64,000 nt of DNA from Rostratula benghalensis (GCA_013399305.1 VXAI01000630.1:15489-79488), one strand, 5' to 3'; shown: positions 50,181 through 62,957, counted from the stretch's first letter. A program made the numbers and translations. The notes: a model not told the origin generated them from the sequence alone.

Positions 50181-50930
50181 CGCCTCTCGCACCGACGGCG
50201 GGGAGGGCTGAGCGCGGCGCTGGGGCGGCCCTGGGCGGGCGGGCGGCGGCTCCAGGTGCGGCGGGGGGCGGCGCGGGAAGGTGCCGGAGCGCGGTGGCCG
50301 CCACTCATCCCCCGTCCCGCCGGGTCGGCAGTGCGGCACGGTGCGGGACGCCGGCTCTCCTCTCACTGCCGCCCCGCCGCCCTCCCGCCGAGTTTCGCCG
50401 CGGAGGGCGGGGGCGGCCCGGGCAGCTCCTGCCGCTCCTCCCCGCCCTCTCGCCCCATTGGGCCGCGCCGCGGAGGGCAGGTTGAGCGGGGCCGGGCGCG
50501 GGCGACACCGCCCGGGGCTGTCGGCGGGGCGAGGCGGGGCGGCCGTTGGCGGGGAGTGGGCTGGGGGGTGTGAGGGGACGGCAGGCGCTGGCCAGGCCGG
50601 GGGCACCGGGGGCACCTGCCCCCTTGGCCGCGTCTGGGAGGCCCCTCGGGCCGCCCCCCCTCCCCCGGTAGTCAGGGGCGGCAGGGAGGGCTCCTCGCAC
50701 CTTCTCCCTGAAGGTCAGCGCTCCCTGAGGAGCCGTCGGGTTCCAGGGCGGGGGCCTGAACGGGGTCCCGGCCCCCACCGGGGGTGGGGTCCTGCCATCT
50801 CCACCTCCCGAGGAAGGAAGGGAGCCGTTCGCCGGCCGCTGGTTGGCAAGTGGCAGCCTTGGTCTCTCCACAGGTGGGGGAGACGGCGGCTGTGGCGTCT
50901 GTCACAAAGGTGAGGACAGGTGCAGGCAGG
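49985..50930 (-). promoter_or_regulatory. PTGER4: CpG-island promoter of PTGER4
   Basis: About 0.9 kb of very GC- and CpG-rich sequence directly upstream of the PTGER4 start, with many GC boxes (ggggcgg type). A CCAAT box lies on the - strand at 50457-50461 (cccaat), and a G4-type cluster at 50551-50577. No TATA box was recognised. The non-coding first exon is expected inside it. The large overlapping frames on both strands (up to about 210 codons) result from stop-poor GC-rich sequence and show no domain. Island start sites could also serve a divergent + strand transcript. Confidence 0.85.
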
Positions 50931-51325
50931 TGACACCAGAGAGCGGGAGCAGGCCCTTTTGCATGGAGTGAGCACGACATCAGTGGAAGAGAAGATCTGA
51001 TGTACTGCCTGTACCGGGCCTCTTTAGTGAGGCTATTAAACACAGGAAGGGTGTGTGAAAGTTCGAGGGAAGTGTTTATATATTTGTTTCGAGAACTTGT
51101 TTTGTCTTGACTGTGACACGATTACGTTACACTTGCAAAGACTTGAGATCACGGTTCAGTCTTCAGCTGGGCTGCTGGAGGGACAGCAGTTGCTTTCAAG
51201 CGATGCCTGTGTGGCAGCTGTCACCCCAGCAGTGGTGGTGGTGGAGTCCCCAGACCAGAAACGTCCACAAAAACTTAACACCACAACAGGTACATGCGTG
51301 GGTGTCTCCGCTGGAGGGGAAACTC

Positions 51326-51595
51326 CTAGCGATCCATGCTAGTGCTGTTGGGTGAGGGAGGAAGCTTCTCGCTGTCCTTCTGGATCAGGCACCCAGACCC
51401 AGCTGGGTCTTTCTTGTACATTAGGTGACATCCATTGCTACAAAGGACACAGAACTTGTTGCCCTGAAGCATGACATTTGTATCCTTACAAAGAACCTCT
51501 TCCCTGTCATAAAGGCCAAATGGATTATAAAGCCCTGATTGCTTTTCAGTGTTACTGCCCTTCCCCCCTCTCTTTTTGTAAGCCTGTGAAAGCAA
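51326..51595 (-). CDS. unassigned 89-codon ORF with clustered cysteines
   Basis: The frame runs from ATG at 51593-51595 to a stop at 51326. A possible splice acceptor (ttgctttcacag) overlaps its start, so it could equally be a terminal exon or a pseudogene. The middle reads EVLCKDTNVMLQGNKFCVLC followed by SNGCHLMYKKDPAGSGC, which puts five cysteines and a histidine close together, as in small zinc-binding folds. The spacing does not match one family that I can name confidently. It lies about 0.4 kb beyond the PTGER4 CpG island on the same strand as PTGER4. It may be chance. Confidence 0.2.
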   Translation of the reverse strand: MLSQAYKKRGGKGSNTEKQSGLYNPFGLYDREEVLCKDTNVMLQGNKFCVLCSNGCHLMYKKDPAGSGCLIQKDSEKLPPSPNSTSMDR

Positions 51596-54221
51596 TGCCT
51601 GTGGACGTACTACCTTTCAGTAAAGTCATGGTAGTATCATAGCATACTTACAGCAACAGTACTGACAGACCAAAAATATATGAGAAAGAAAAAGTGTGTA
51701 CTGTGGGAAAAAGAACAAGAGGTTCAGTTTTCAATGCTATAGGGAAAAACCTGAAAAAAAAAAACCCGGACTCTACATTTGTTCAACTTTTGAGTGTTGC
51801 TACCAAACCGTTGAAAACTAAAATGCAGTTTTAGAAAAAAATAGTCGGTTTTGAAATTACACAGACAATGATAGTGGTGGCAGTCTGGCCTGCTCAGGGA
51901 GAATAAACAGAACTTTTATTCTTGCCAGTATTGACAGCTTTTACAAAAATTGGAATATCATTCTGTCAGAAGCACAGAGTTACACGTGGGAGTAGAGGTT
52001 GCTCAATTAGGTTTGCCTAATTGTTAGAAGCAAATTGTAAGCACTTCAAAATACTGCCAAGAGAAAGCACAGCACAAAGGCTGCTTTTTCTTCTATTTTA
52101 AACAGTTTTCCAGCTGTTCCTGGAAAGCTGACCCAGGTACAGAGCCGGCGCTGAATTTGGGTGGTGCAATTGTCTGTGTTTTCTCAACAGTCCTTCTCTC
52201 CTACACTGCGACTGTGGTGCTCTGGTATTAGAGGCCTTAATGTGGGATTAAGTTAACACAGGTGCAGCGGTCGTTACTGGGATGGGAAAATAATTACCTT
52301 GCTTCGCTAAAGTGGTGCAAAATTTTTTGATGATTCAGAGCAGAGGAAATGGTTTGTCTTTCTTTGTTGCTGCTTTTTCTTTCACTTTTTTTTTTTCTTA
52401 TCCACAGATGCAGTCTTATGAGGTGTAGACTGTGTCTTCAGAAGCCTCAGTCTATAGTAGAGGTGTGTATACATGTGTGTGTGTGTGAAGGACTGGAAGC
52501 TGTTCTTCATTCTACAATTTCTGTCTTGTAATGGCTGCATCCAAAGAACTGACTAAAAATGCAGGGAAGTTAGGAAAATCAATGATGAAACAACAAAAGT
52601 ATGTTCTGAGTGCAACAATAGTAAGATCGGTTTTGTGAAACAGTTCTTTAATTAGATAATATGTTGGAAATCTGTTAGAGAATTGTGGGGGAGGTTGCAT
52701 GTGAGCTTACTGTATCTACTCATTTTTAAACTTTTGAGAGTCATTAGAAAAATTCAGTAACTTCTGTGCGTTTCCCTTTGAGCTAATGGTTTTGATATCT
52801 AGAACTGCTATTCAAGATGAAAAGCGTAATCACACAAAAGCCTTAGCCTTCAGAGCAAAGAAGGGACTTAAAGTGGAAATGAAAAACTGAAGAAAATCCA
52901 CTTGCAACATGAGTAGTTCTGCTGTCATAGCAGCAAGGTCCCATGTTGTAGCATTGAGTAACCATCAAAGAAGTTCTGTTTGTGTGGAAACCACTTAGGG
53001 GAGAAATTAAAATATCACAAAGAGAAAATGAAACCTTTGGATCATATATGGAATCATGTACAGAAAAAAAAAAACAACAAACCAGTTTGTTTAAAAACTA
53101 GTAGATTAGAAAACATCAACACTGCAAATGATTAGGATAAACTTTAACTTGCCTCAGAGTAAACATTTTCTGACTTTAATTTTGTTAGAACTTTTAGACG
53201 ATTAATACTGAAATTCATGAGTCAACTACTGTAGCTTGATTAGTTGAGCTGTTGATTGTATTTCTAGCTCGGTGAAAGATTTAAAATACTTGACTTTTTT
53301 TTTTTTTTCTTCTTCTGTTGTGTGGTAAGAGGCTCATATTTATGCAGTGTGTCTCACCTGCCACATGATATTCCTTAAAAAGCTCCTATAGGCAGCTGCT
53401 AGTCCCAAAACCTTACCTGTCTTCATCAGAGCCAGCTGGAATATAGACAAATCAATTGCACAGAGGTCTCCCTGCTCTATGTAACTGTGGTTTTAACACC
53501 AAAATGGCCATGTAGGCATGTGAATTGGAGTATATTTTCTGGAGGTGCTCCTATGAGCTCAGCTCCAGAGGAGCTATGTGTTCAGTGGGCAGTAAAAGTG
53601 GATATAAAGCCAATTTTGAATACTTTGGACTGCTCTTAACACGCTGCTGGTCGGAAAAATGTTTTTTTGTGTTAAAGTGAATAAATTTCTGTAGTTCGGT
53701 AATGTTCTTGACTTACTCAACAGTTTGTGAGGCTTGCTCCTTTGGTGGGAAATTTTTGAAAAAAAAGGTCTTGATGTGTTTTTGCTTAATTTTTGTTCAG
53801 CTGATATGTTTTTTCACACATAAAGTTTTTCAGGAAAAAACCCAACCATCAGACTAAACTCTATATGCCAGAGTAGTATCATTACTAATAGACAATGTGA
53901 ATGCACTCAACCAAATTTACATAATAGTTTTTAATTAATCATTAGAAAAGAAAAAAATATACAAGAAATTGAAAAGTATTTGAAAGGAAGTGGGGTATTC
54001 TGTAATGTAATTTGAATAGAAGCAGCATTTTAATTAGCTAGAAGATTTTATATTTTTAAGTGTGTGATATTTTCCTGACCACATATTTTCCTATAAAATC
54101 ATCATAGATAGTAACTTTATTAAATTTATTTTAGGAGTTCTGGTTATTACTAGTATGACTAGCAGTATTACTAGTACTTCTGGCACATTTCCATTGTACC
54201 TGATAAAACATCTTGATGAAT

Positions 54222-54400
54222 GGGGGATTTCCCTGGGCGGGGGAATTCTCTGGGGAGCAAAAGCAGGCAGCCCCCCTGCTCTTCTCCTTGCACGACTCTC
54301 CAGGGGAGAGCTGCAAACTGGCATGGCCAGTGGGTCTGATGGTGCTCTGGCATGTGAGGCACCTCAGCACTCCAGGAGGACACTATCTTGCCAAAAAACA
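54222..54400. promoter_or_regulatory. GC-rich segment with two kappaB-like sites
   Basis: ggggatttccc at 54223-54233 fits the NF-kappaB consensus GGGRNWYYCC. A second, imperfect site (gggaattctc) begins near 54241. The surrounding 180 bp is clearly GC-richer than its flanks. It lies about 3.3-4.4 kb upstream of the PTGER4 promoter island and coding start. Function is inferred. Confidence 0.35.
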
Positions 54401-55606
54401 CAGCTCTATAATTTACTCCATAGTCATGCGTTCCGTATTAGTCAATCATGCTACTGAAGTTTGGGGTTTTTTTCCTGTTTAAATGATGCTGTTAATCTTT
54501 ATAGTACGCTGAATGACTTTTTCCTCTGTAATAACATTTGTCACTGCAGCGGTACGTGGTTCTATTTTAGCCGTTGTGAAGTTTGCATTAACAGTGAAAA
54601 TACTTTTAAGTTACTTTTTTCAATTTCTTTGGGGCAGTATAGCTTAAAATAACTTCCTCAACAACGGCTTACACCGTTTTGTTTTTTTTTTTTTCTCTGT
54701 TGGTTGTTTGTTTTTTGTTTTTTAAACTTTGGCAGTTCTAACTTGCCTTTTAGAGGCCAGCATCATAAGGGAATTTCATAGAAGAGCACTAGTAATTCAT
54801 TGTCAAAACACTTTCTTACTTTAGAGTCCTTAAAATATTTTTGTCTAATTCAGGTCTTAGCTGATAAATTACAAGTGTACAGCCGTGTCAGACCCTAGGC
54901 AGAAAAAAATATCTGTCAATTAAATCTGTGGGACACAAACTGTGGCACTTTCATTGTAGTAAATTAGTATCTTTTTAGAACACATGCTGATTAGGTTTTA
55001 CAAGGATCATTAGAATATACTTTGTAATTATCAGTAATTGGAAATTTTGGTATTGTTTTAGCTTTGTTGGCTTTGTGTGGTGGTTCATTTTATAATGAGG
55101 TACAGTAATGAACAGCAGTGATGGAAGCAGAAACAACCCAGCTTTGCACAGAAGAAGTAGTTACCTCTTTGCAGAAGTAGTTATCTGGCAGGTCCTACTC
55201 AAGCATAGCTGTTCTGTAGATTTTCTGTGAGAGAGCTGAAGACTGAGTACTCTTTCCATGGATTCTGACTGTAATACTGTGACGGTATCTGTGTGCCAGA
55301 AATTTCAGCACAGAAATTTCAGCAAAGCTACAGGCTGTTTTCTGTTCCCTTTTTAAATTGAGGTATGATAACAGGCCCTGGGAATGCATTAAACAACCAT
55401 ATTCCATAGCTTAGAAGAAAGAACAGAAGCTGTGCATTTCTGTTGGAAAGTTGAAACTTTTATCAAGTGTTAAAAGCTGTGTATCAAAGGCACCTGCGAT
55501 TTTTGCAACTGGATTAGCAGTCACAGAACAGCTTAACTTATGATATGGTTTTGTAGCATTCCTTTCTTTGTTGTCATACTTGACTTGTGTTTTTTTGTTT
55601 TTTCAG

Positions 55607-55711
55607 CACCTCCTTGCAAAAGAAACTGAAGTTTCTCAGGAAAATATACTACCTCTGGACAAATTGTGTTCTCTGCTTTTGTCCTGGTGAAGCACTTCAA
55701 GAAGACTGACG
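55607..55711 (+). other. candidate + strand exon upstream of PTGER4
   Basis: 105 nt lie between a very strong acceptor (gtgtttttttgttttttcag) and a donor g|gtaatt. One frame is open for 27 codons (HLLAKETEVSQENILPLDKL then a stop). The peptide is not recognised. A long non-coding RNA exon is the most economical reading if it is expressed. Confidence 0.22.
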
Positions 55712-56463
55712 GTAATTTTTGAAGTGAAATTTGTTTTCTTCTGTGAAGGTACCTGAATCATCTTTGGAAAGTGGGCAGAATCCTTTATAGCGTATAATGA
55801 GTCTGTATGCTACCTCTGCAGCACGAAGGCTGGCTCAGGCATGTGATTTGAGGCTAGATGTGAGTTATGATCAGCTGAAAGTTTAATAGAAGTTTCTTCT
55901 TGTACCATCCTGCCCACTACGGGGCTGGGCGTGAAAGCATTTCCAGCTGTCAGGATGGATTAACAATTAGTAGTGCAATCCAATGGCTCTTTCATTGCCT
56001 AGTGGAAGAATTCTCCTAATAAATCCCAAGGCTGGGCTCCTTGGGAAAGACTTTTCCTTGTTATAAAGGAAAATTATTCAGGAAGTTGTTTGTATGCTGC
56101 ATAACTACTGTATGTAATAAAATATTGCACAGAATGCATTAAGCTTATAATTCTGAAAGATTCCAGGATGAAGAAAAATAATACAAATCAACAAGCTGCT
56201 GGATACTATGTTACTGTAAATTAGCACATTGGTTCTTAGAAAAATGTACTTAGGCTCATAGAAAAAAGGATAATTTTATGGGAATGATCAATGTATAAGG
56301 TAAGCCAGTGTCAGAGGACACTGTCTACAAAATCTTTGGAATAAACCCCAGCTTTAGTAAGCCTGCAGCAAATGACAGACTGTATTTGCAGCTGAATGCT
56401 TTTAGGAAGGTCTGCAGTAAGTTTTTAAGGAAATGTTTTCTTGGCTGTAAATTCTCTGTTATT

Positions 56464-56477
56464 CCAGCAGAGGGTAG
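56464..56477 (+). promoter_or_regulatory. CTCF-like motif (ccagcagagggtag)
   Basis: It matches 13 of 14 positions of CCASYAGRKGGCRS by eye (T replaces C at position 12). It has the same orientation as the intronic site at 43389. Confidence 0.35.
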
Positions 56478-59400
56478 TTTGTCCTCTAGGAAGCTAGGTG
56501 TGTTGAAGGAATGATCAGGAAAGGTGACTTAATGATTCCCATTTCCTTTTATTTGAGATAGGGCAATAAAAATTAACTTCAACACACTGACCTCATCAGA
56601 TAAACAAATGCTGAAAGATACTGTTAGGCTATGGTATGTTCTTAGGCTGGCACTGCAAAAGGCAGCCAAATTCAACAGTAGTCTCATTTCTGTCCTGCCA
56701 CAAGGGCTTCATTTGCCCTTTAAGAATTACTGCAGTTTGCTTATGCTGAGAACGGTTGCATAAGAGCTACTTGACTTTCACTTGTTATCTAGTAAAGTAC
56801 ATTCAACACGAAACATTTTTTATGCCGAATGCATAGAATCACTTCAGCTTGTTTATAGTTGCTAAAAAACACTTTGAGATCTGGACTGATGCAACTGTGC
56901 CTGGTTTTAGCTCTTTACTCTAGGGCAAGGGTATCTTAGCTCTGGTAGTGAGACACTTAAGGCCCGGTAAAAAGTTTGGAAAAGTCCTGCTAGTGGTGGA
57001 ATTTGTCACCCTTCTTTTTAACACTGTCCCCACTGCTACAGCAGCCAATGTTAAGGAGAGTATACATTAGTGGGTTGCCATGATCGTATCCGCTATCTGG
57101 AGTTCTCCTCTTCTCTGATACCTTACTTTAAATCAGTCATTGGGGAACAGTCCTGCCAGTAAGCTTCTGTGGCTGTCACTCCTGAAGTACAGCAGAAGTG
57201 CATCTGATCTGAGAGCATGAGGGAGTGCAGTGACCACTGACTCTTGGAAAGGAGAACAGGAGGTATGTGAGGATCCATAGCTGTTCTGTTGCAATGGCTC
57301 AATCCAGCCTGATTACTAAGAATTTGTTTCCCTTCAAAGAAGCGTTTTGGCTCCTCATGTATATTAGCTGTTTTATCTGCTGTCTAGAAAGACAAAGAAA
57401 AGGCAGGGCTCTGAGAACCCCACGAGGAAACAGAAGTATGGGTCTGTACTTCAGGCTGCTTTGACCCTCTGTGGATCTTGAAACTGGTAAGTGAGATTTT
57501 CAACACAGCCATTGAAAAAACACTGAATTGTAAATAATGTAGCAGCAAATAATATTTAAAGTTTTACTCTTTTTAGGTAGGAGCCTAATATAATCAGTAC
57601 CATGCATCCGTATCATTTGCTCTGAAAAAAAAAATTAGTAGTACTCATTTAAGAAACCTGTGAATGTTCTTCTTCATCGTGTCTGTGGCTCTATGGCCTC
57701 TAAAGCTACTTTGATCTCGGAGTTACTATCACTCAGAGTTTTAACCTGTGGTGTATGGGAGACTTCTTTTTTTTTTTTTTTTTTAAATAAATGTCTGAGT
57801 CAGGTGTGCCTGTAAGTGAAAAAGTGAAATCTAGCTGAATCCCTTGGTGTTACAACCTTTCCCCCTCCCATTTTCTAATTTTGAATTTGCATTCAGAAAT
57901 GACACATTATTGTTTTCTATTTATTGGGAAAAAACCCCCACCAGACTATAACAGGGGTTAATAATGTATCTAATATTTTTTTTTTTTGAGTAGTAGGAGT
58001 ATAACCAAATGCTTTGATTTCATTTTAAACCCCATATTCTAAATTCTCAAAGGATTACAGAAAAGCTCTTACTTGTATAAGATTTATGTCATGCTCTCCA
58101 CCAATTATACAAGAAGCCTAAGCAAGTAATCTCTTCCAGGCCTGAGTACCAATCCAAGATTTCTGTTGTCTAAACACCAGTCAGACAAAAGAAAGTGGAA
58201 AAACCCAGGACAGCTTTTCCAAAGTCACATAAAGGGTTAGTGCCAGAATTGTTACTTGCCCGTCCCTTGCAATCTGTTGACTGTGTTGCCTTCCAAAGTG
58301 AAAATAGCTTTGTCTAGAGGAGACAACCCATTTATGGTTGATCCAGTGTTTTTAGTTTGAACTATTTCACTTGTAAGCAGTTTGCAAAGGACTGTCTGTT
58401 TAATCGAGACTGTATGTGTTCACAATTAATACACTTCAAATAGGCATAAGTGAACTTTGAACCACTGCATTCGTAATAAACAGTTCACCATTTATAACAG
58501 GTATATATTAGCTTAGTAACATTTTTGAACAGTTTGGAAGTGAATCTTCATACAGATGTCTAGCATTTGAATATCCTATCCATTATTATAGCATCCAACT
58601 GTGGTAGAGTAGCAGACTGGAACAGAAATGAACTCCATTGTCTTTAGAAATGTAGATAGATAATGGTTTTAAATAACAGAAAATTGAGTTCCTGATGCTG
58701 TTTTCTTCACAAGCTGAAGAGCCTCTCACTGTCAGGAAGGCATTCAGTGTGTTTGACATTAAGGGTGGTGGAATGTTTTTGTTAATTGTAAACGTTAAAC
58801 TTGCAAACACGCCTTTTGATTGCAACAGCCTGAACTTCCACATGTCAACAGGAATCATAACTTTTCACAAGATAAACCTTGGTTTATGTACCTTGGCATT
58901 GTTGCTGCTCTTTTCTATAGAATTTCAGTATGTATATCACTAAATCAAAGCTGAATTTTACATGTGTGCACGTTTCAGATGAGACATTTAGATAATGTAA
59001 GTATTCTTGAATAAACATTCAGTTGCTACAGCTACTATATGCAGCTGTAACAGTTTGGAAATTGTGATGAAAGCTCAAATCACACAAAGTATGAGTAATT
59101 ACCTGTGATCATACAGGCTTGTGATATCTTGTGCAGTGCTTCTGAGCCTGGTATTAATTTTAGAAAGGTTGGTTCCTGAGGTGTGAAGATTTTCAAGGTC
59201 CTCTACATGATTCTTTCCTAGGTATGTAGCACAAAAAAACTTAGGTGCTCTGCAGTGGGTCACAGTTGGGGTTTTTTTTGGGTTGGTTTTTTTTTTTTTC
59301 AGTTGTTGTTGTATTTATTTTGTTTAAGAACTTGAAGATGGATTTAGGAAGTGGAGTAGCTGCAGTACTTATCTGAGGAGGAAGAAAGAAGGATGATTGA

Positions 59401-60028
59401 AGCTACCATCACGTCATGTGAAGGATTATACTTTAAGGCTGTTTGCTTTAGTACAGTAAATGAAGTGTCTGTGTGCTTCCCATCCTTTCTTAGATCAACT
59501 GACTTTCATGTGCATGACGTGCTATGTAATCCTCACTTCTCAGAGGGCAGTTCTCAGAAAAATGCCAACTCAGTATGTGTTAAGTTTTGTACCAAGTATT
59601 TCTGTGATATGGAAGACTCCTTGAGATGTGCTCACAAGAAAAAAAGAAAAAAAAAGGAAAAGAATGCAAAAGAGCGGTGTTTCATGTTGTATGATAATGG
59701 CCTATGGAAATCTTAAAGGTTTATGCCATCTCTTGTTTTCAGTTTCCTCCTGCATATCTGTCTGTAATATGGTTATTGCAGTAATGCTTCAACCACACCT
59801 ACCTCAACAGGTGCAAGTGTAGGGGACACCCTCTCTAACGTCTCAGATCTGGAAGGAATGTGTGTGATGTATCACCCAGTTCATGGACATGTGTGCCATG
59901 TGGAACGCATTCCTGCATAATGTCCTGATGTATATTAATTAGGCAAGCAAGATACTCATGTGATGTAAATCAGATAGTTTCTTGGAAATGTACTGATTCA
60001 TATCACGATGGAGAATCTAACCTAGTAT

Positions 60029-60040
60029 CCCTAATTAGGG
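60029..60040. promoter_or_regulatory. 12-bp perfect palindrome around TAATTA
   Basis: ccctaattaggg is its own reverse complement and is centred on a homeodomain TAATTA core. Another ttaattag occurs near 59936. This is a possible homeodomain dimer site, with no further support. Confidence 0.25.
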
Positions 60041-62898
60041 GAAATTACAGTCTGTGTTACAAATAATCTAGAATAATTTTATATATGTTCAGCGAGCGAG
60101 ATAAACATAGAATGTTCTATTTTAATATTTAACCGTGTTAATTTTATTAGTGTGATGAGAAACAGGATATTAGCTGTAAGACTGTGGAAAGATGGTAGCT
60201 TTCAAAAAGACAACTGGTGTTGCATACAAATTGTGGGCGGTTTGATGATAAGACTGGAAACTATGAAAGAAAGGAACAGAACAGGGGCATGTGGAGAAGC
60301 AGAGTTGGAGAAGACTTGTTTTGTAGGTGCCCTTCTTTCTCTCTGAACTTCTCTGTTTGTATATCCAAAAGATTTTCTTCTCCTTTTCAACTCCTTGTGC
60401 ATTTCTGTTACATTCTAGTCAGTGGTCTCAGTCTGGGCTGCTCACTTTTAAACTCTATTGCTTAGTTTCCACCCAGAATTGTGCTGCTACCTAAGTCATC
60501 AATGTATTTCCCCACTTTGGCTGTGACACGTTGCTTCTGGATCCCGTCTCTAACTCACTGGGTGGCTTAGATGCTCAGTGTTAGTGAATTAACATCATTG
60601 AGGTTAGCTGCTTAGGCAGCCCCTCTGAAAAGGAGAGTTATATGGCAAATCCCAACAAGCTGAATGGTGAGCTGCTTGGGAGACGTTGAAAAGAAATTCA
60701 GACGGGGGAGTACCTTAACAGTGTCATTGTCTGGAACTGGGAAACCATAGTCTCCTTCAACTCAGGATCCCTTTCCTGAAATTAGCTGTATAGCCTTTTT
60801 TGTTCAAAAATTCTTACTTCCTTGCCTGCCACTCCCAGCTCATGCAATGCACTAGCTCAGCAGTTAAAAGGCAGCAGGCTTGTGTTTGGTTCCTTTCTCT
60901 GCCTGAGGGAGTTCTAATCAGCGTCTCCTATCTTCCAGGAAAGTATCCTGGCTATAAAATACTCTGAGGTGGGATAGCAGAGTGTCTCCTCTTGAAGGTG
61001 TTTTGTTCTGCATGGAATAATTAAATATTAATTGGGAGTGCAAAAGAAGATCAGTTTATGGGTTAGCTCACACATCTGAGAGTAAAGAAACGTAGGTTTT
61101 AAGCCCTAGCTCCAGAGAACACTTGTCAGGAGTCTTGCTGTCTGTCTTCAGCCTGGTTTTCTGCGGGTGTCTTTGATTAGGGTGTCACAACTGAGGGATG
61201 CAAAGGAATGTGGAACTATCCATAGATATGAAGAGAAGTGAAACTGATAAAGATAGTACTAGAGATGTCAGCTATCTTGAGCAATAGGCACTGAGTGTGC
61301 TGCTATTCAGAGTTACGTAGCAGTAGTGACGCTGAGTAATTTTAGAATGTAGGCCCCAAATTAAGCATCTATATCCTGCCTATACTATGCTTATACAGAT
61401 CTAACCATCCCTGTCAGTGCTGAAAATGAAAGATATTTTTAAAGTTCCATGTAATCTCATGCTGCTATCACTGCTTTCATCCTTTTCCTGTTGTATTCGT
61501 CTCTCAAACCTCCTCTTTTGTCTCCTATTTTCATGGCTTCTCATTTCCATATATGTTGCCACTTATTCTTGCAAGAATTTCTTACTTCCTTTTTGCTGGA
61601 TTCCACGTCTAACTGCTCCTTCAAATACACTACGTCATCTATGTATTCAATCCTGATTATAGTACCAATAATTTCTGTAAGGTGTTTTTTAGCTTTCATT
61701 GCTTCCTTATTGGAATGCTTTCTGATACCATATTAACCAACTCAGCTAATGTATGACAATGATAGTACCAATGTTCTTACTGCTCACTTTTTGTTTCCTA
61801 CAGGAACTAATTTTATCTAATTTTTGGCCTAGTTTTCTGTTGATTATTTGGCTGGATAGTCATTGATAGCCACCTTTTGAGATTTTAATGGCTCACAAGT
61901 GTCTTATACAAATGTATAAAGATTTAAATAGCAGAAATGTTCTGTGCCAGTCATATTTTTATCAGTGATCTGAACTCATCCAGCATTTGGGAACTGTGCA
62001 GATTATAGGACTCCATTCTATTTCTTTAATAATGACAGTCGATTAAAAAAAAAACAAACTTATTTTTTTTTGTTTTAATACTGAGTCATAAGGAACTGCA
62101 ATGAATACTGATTTATATTTTCAATTTGGTATGATTTTAGTTGTAATGTACTAAGCATGTAGTAGTGACTTCACTTAAAAATTGTGGTGGGTATTAAAGT
62201 TAACACTGTACTGCAAACTACATTTTTAGCAGAATTCAGAAATAGTTGAGAAGGCTAAACTGGTTATGGTTGTTGGCTTTCACTGTTACATGGCTTTGCT
62301 CATAAATAGTGCACTTGGTAATACTCTCACAGTAGCTAAGAAAACCCCACATAAACCCAGAAATTTCTGTAATAAAATATGTAACTTCTGTGCATGTCTA
62401 GTATTTTTAATACAAAAGTTGACATCAATTTTTGGATTAGTTCCTATTCAGGAAGCTTAAATGTCAGAGGCATGTGTAGGGAACAGTATTTTGAAAAAGT
62501 GTGTCTGTTATTGTAGGACCTTGCTGGCAGTTCTAAGCATTGTGTTTTGTCTGGGAATAAGAAGAGAATGTGTTAGGACAATACCTAATCTTTTATAAAC
62601 CACAAAATTCAGACTAAAGTCCATGATAATTGTAACCAGAAACCGGTTTAGATATCTGAAATATCACAGCATGGCAGATTAATGGGTATTTTAGCATTAC
62701 ACAGAACTGCAAGTCTACTATTTTAGTAGACCAGCATGAACTTCTCAAAAGATTAGTTGTTTTATCTGAAGCACACACAGATATTAGTATCAGGCCATCT
62801 TAAATAAAATGGATTATCATGACATTTCAAGAGCGCCAGTAGAAGTAGTTTTGACTACGTAATTTCCCACTGATTTAAGAGCGTAATGTATTTCCATT

Positions 62899-62957
62899 CA
62901 CAGAGTCACAGATTATCAGGGATTGGAAGGGACCTTGAAAGAATATTCATCCCCTAC
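62899..62957 (-). mobile_element. CR1 3'-terminal remnant
   Basis: Only the extreme 3' end is recognisable (gattggaagggaccttgaaa on the + strand, as in other antisense CR1 copies). It is heavily truncated. Confidence 0.75.

Noticed and set aside
50019..50913. Several long overlapping reading frames on both strands (up to ~210 codons)
   Set aside because: They lie in the PTGER4 CpG island, where stop codons are rare. Composition is Pro/Arg/Gly/Ala low complexity in every frame, and no domain is seen.
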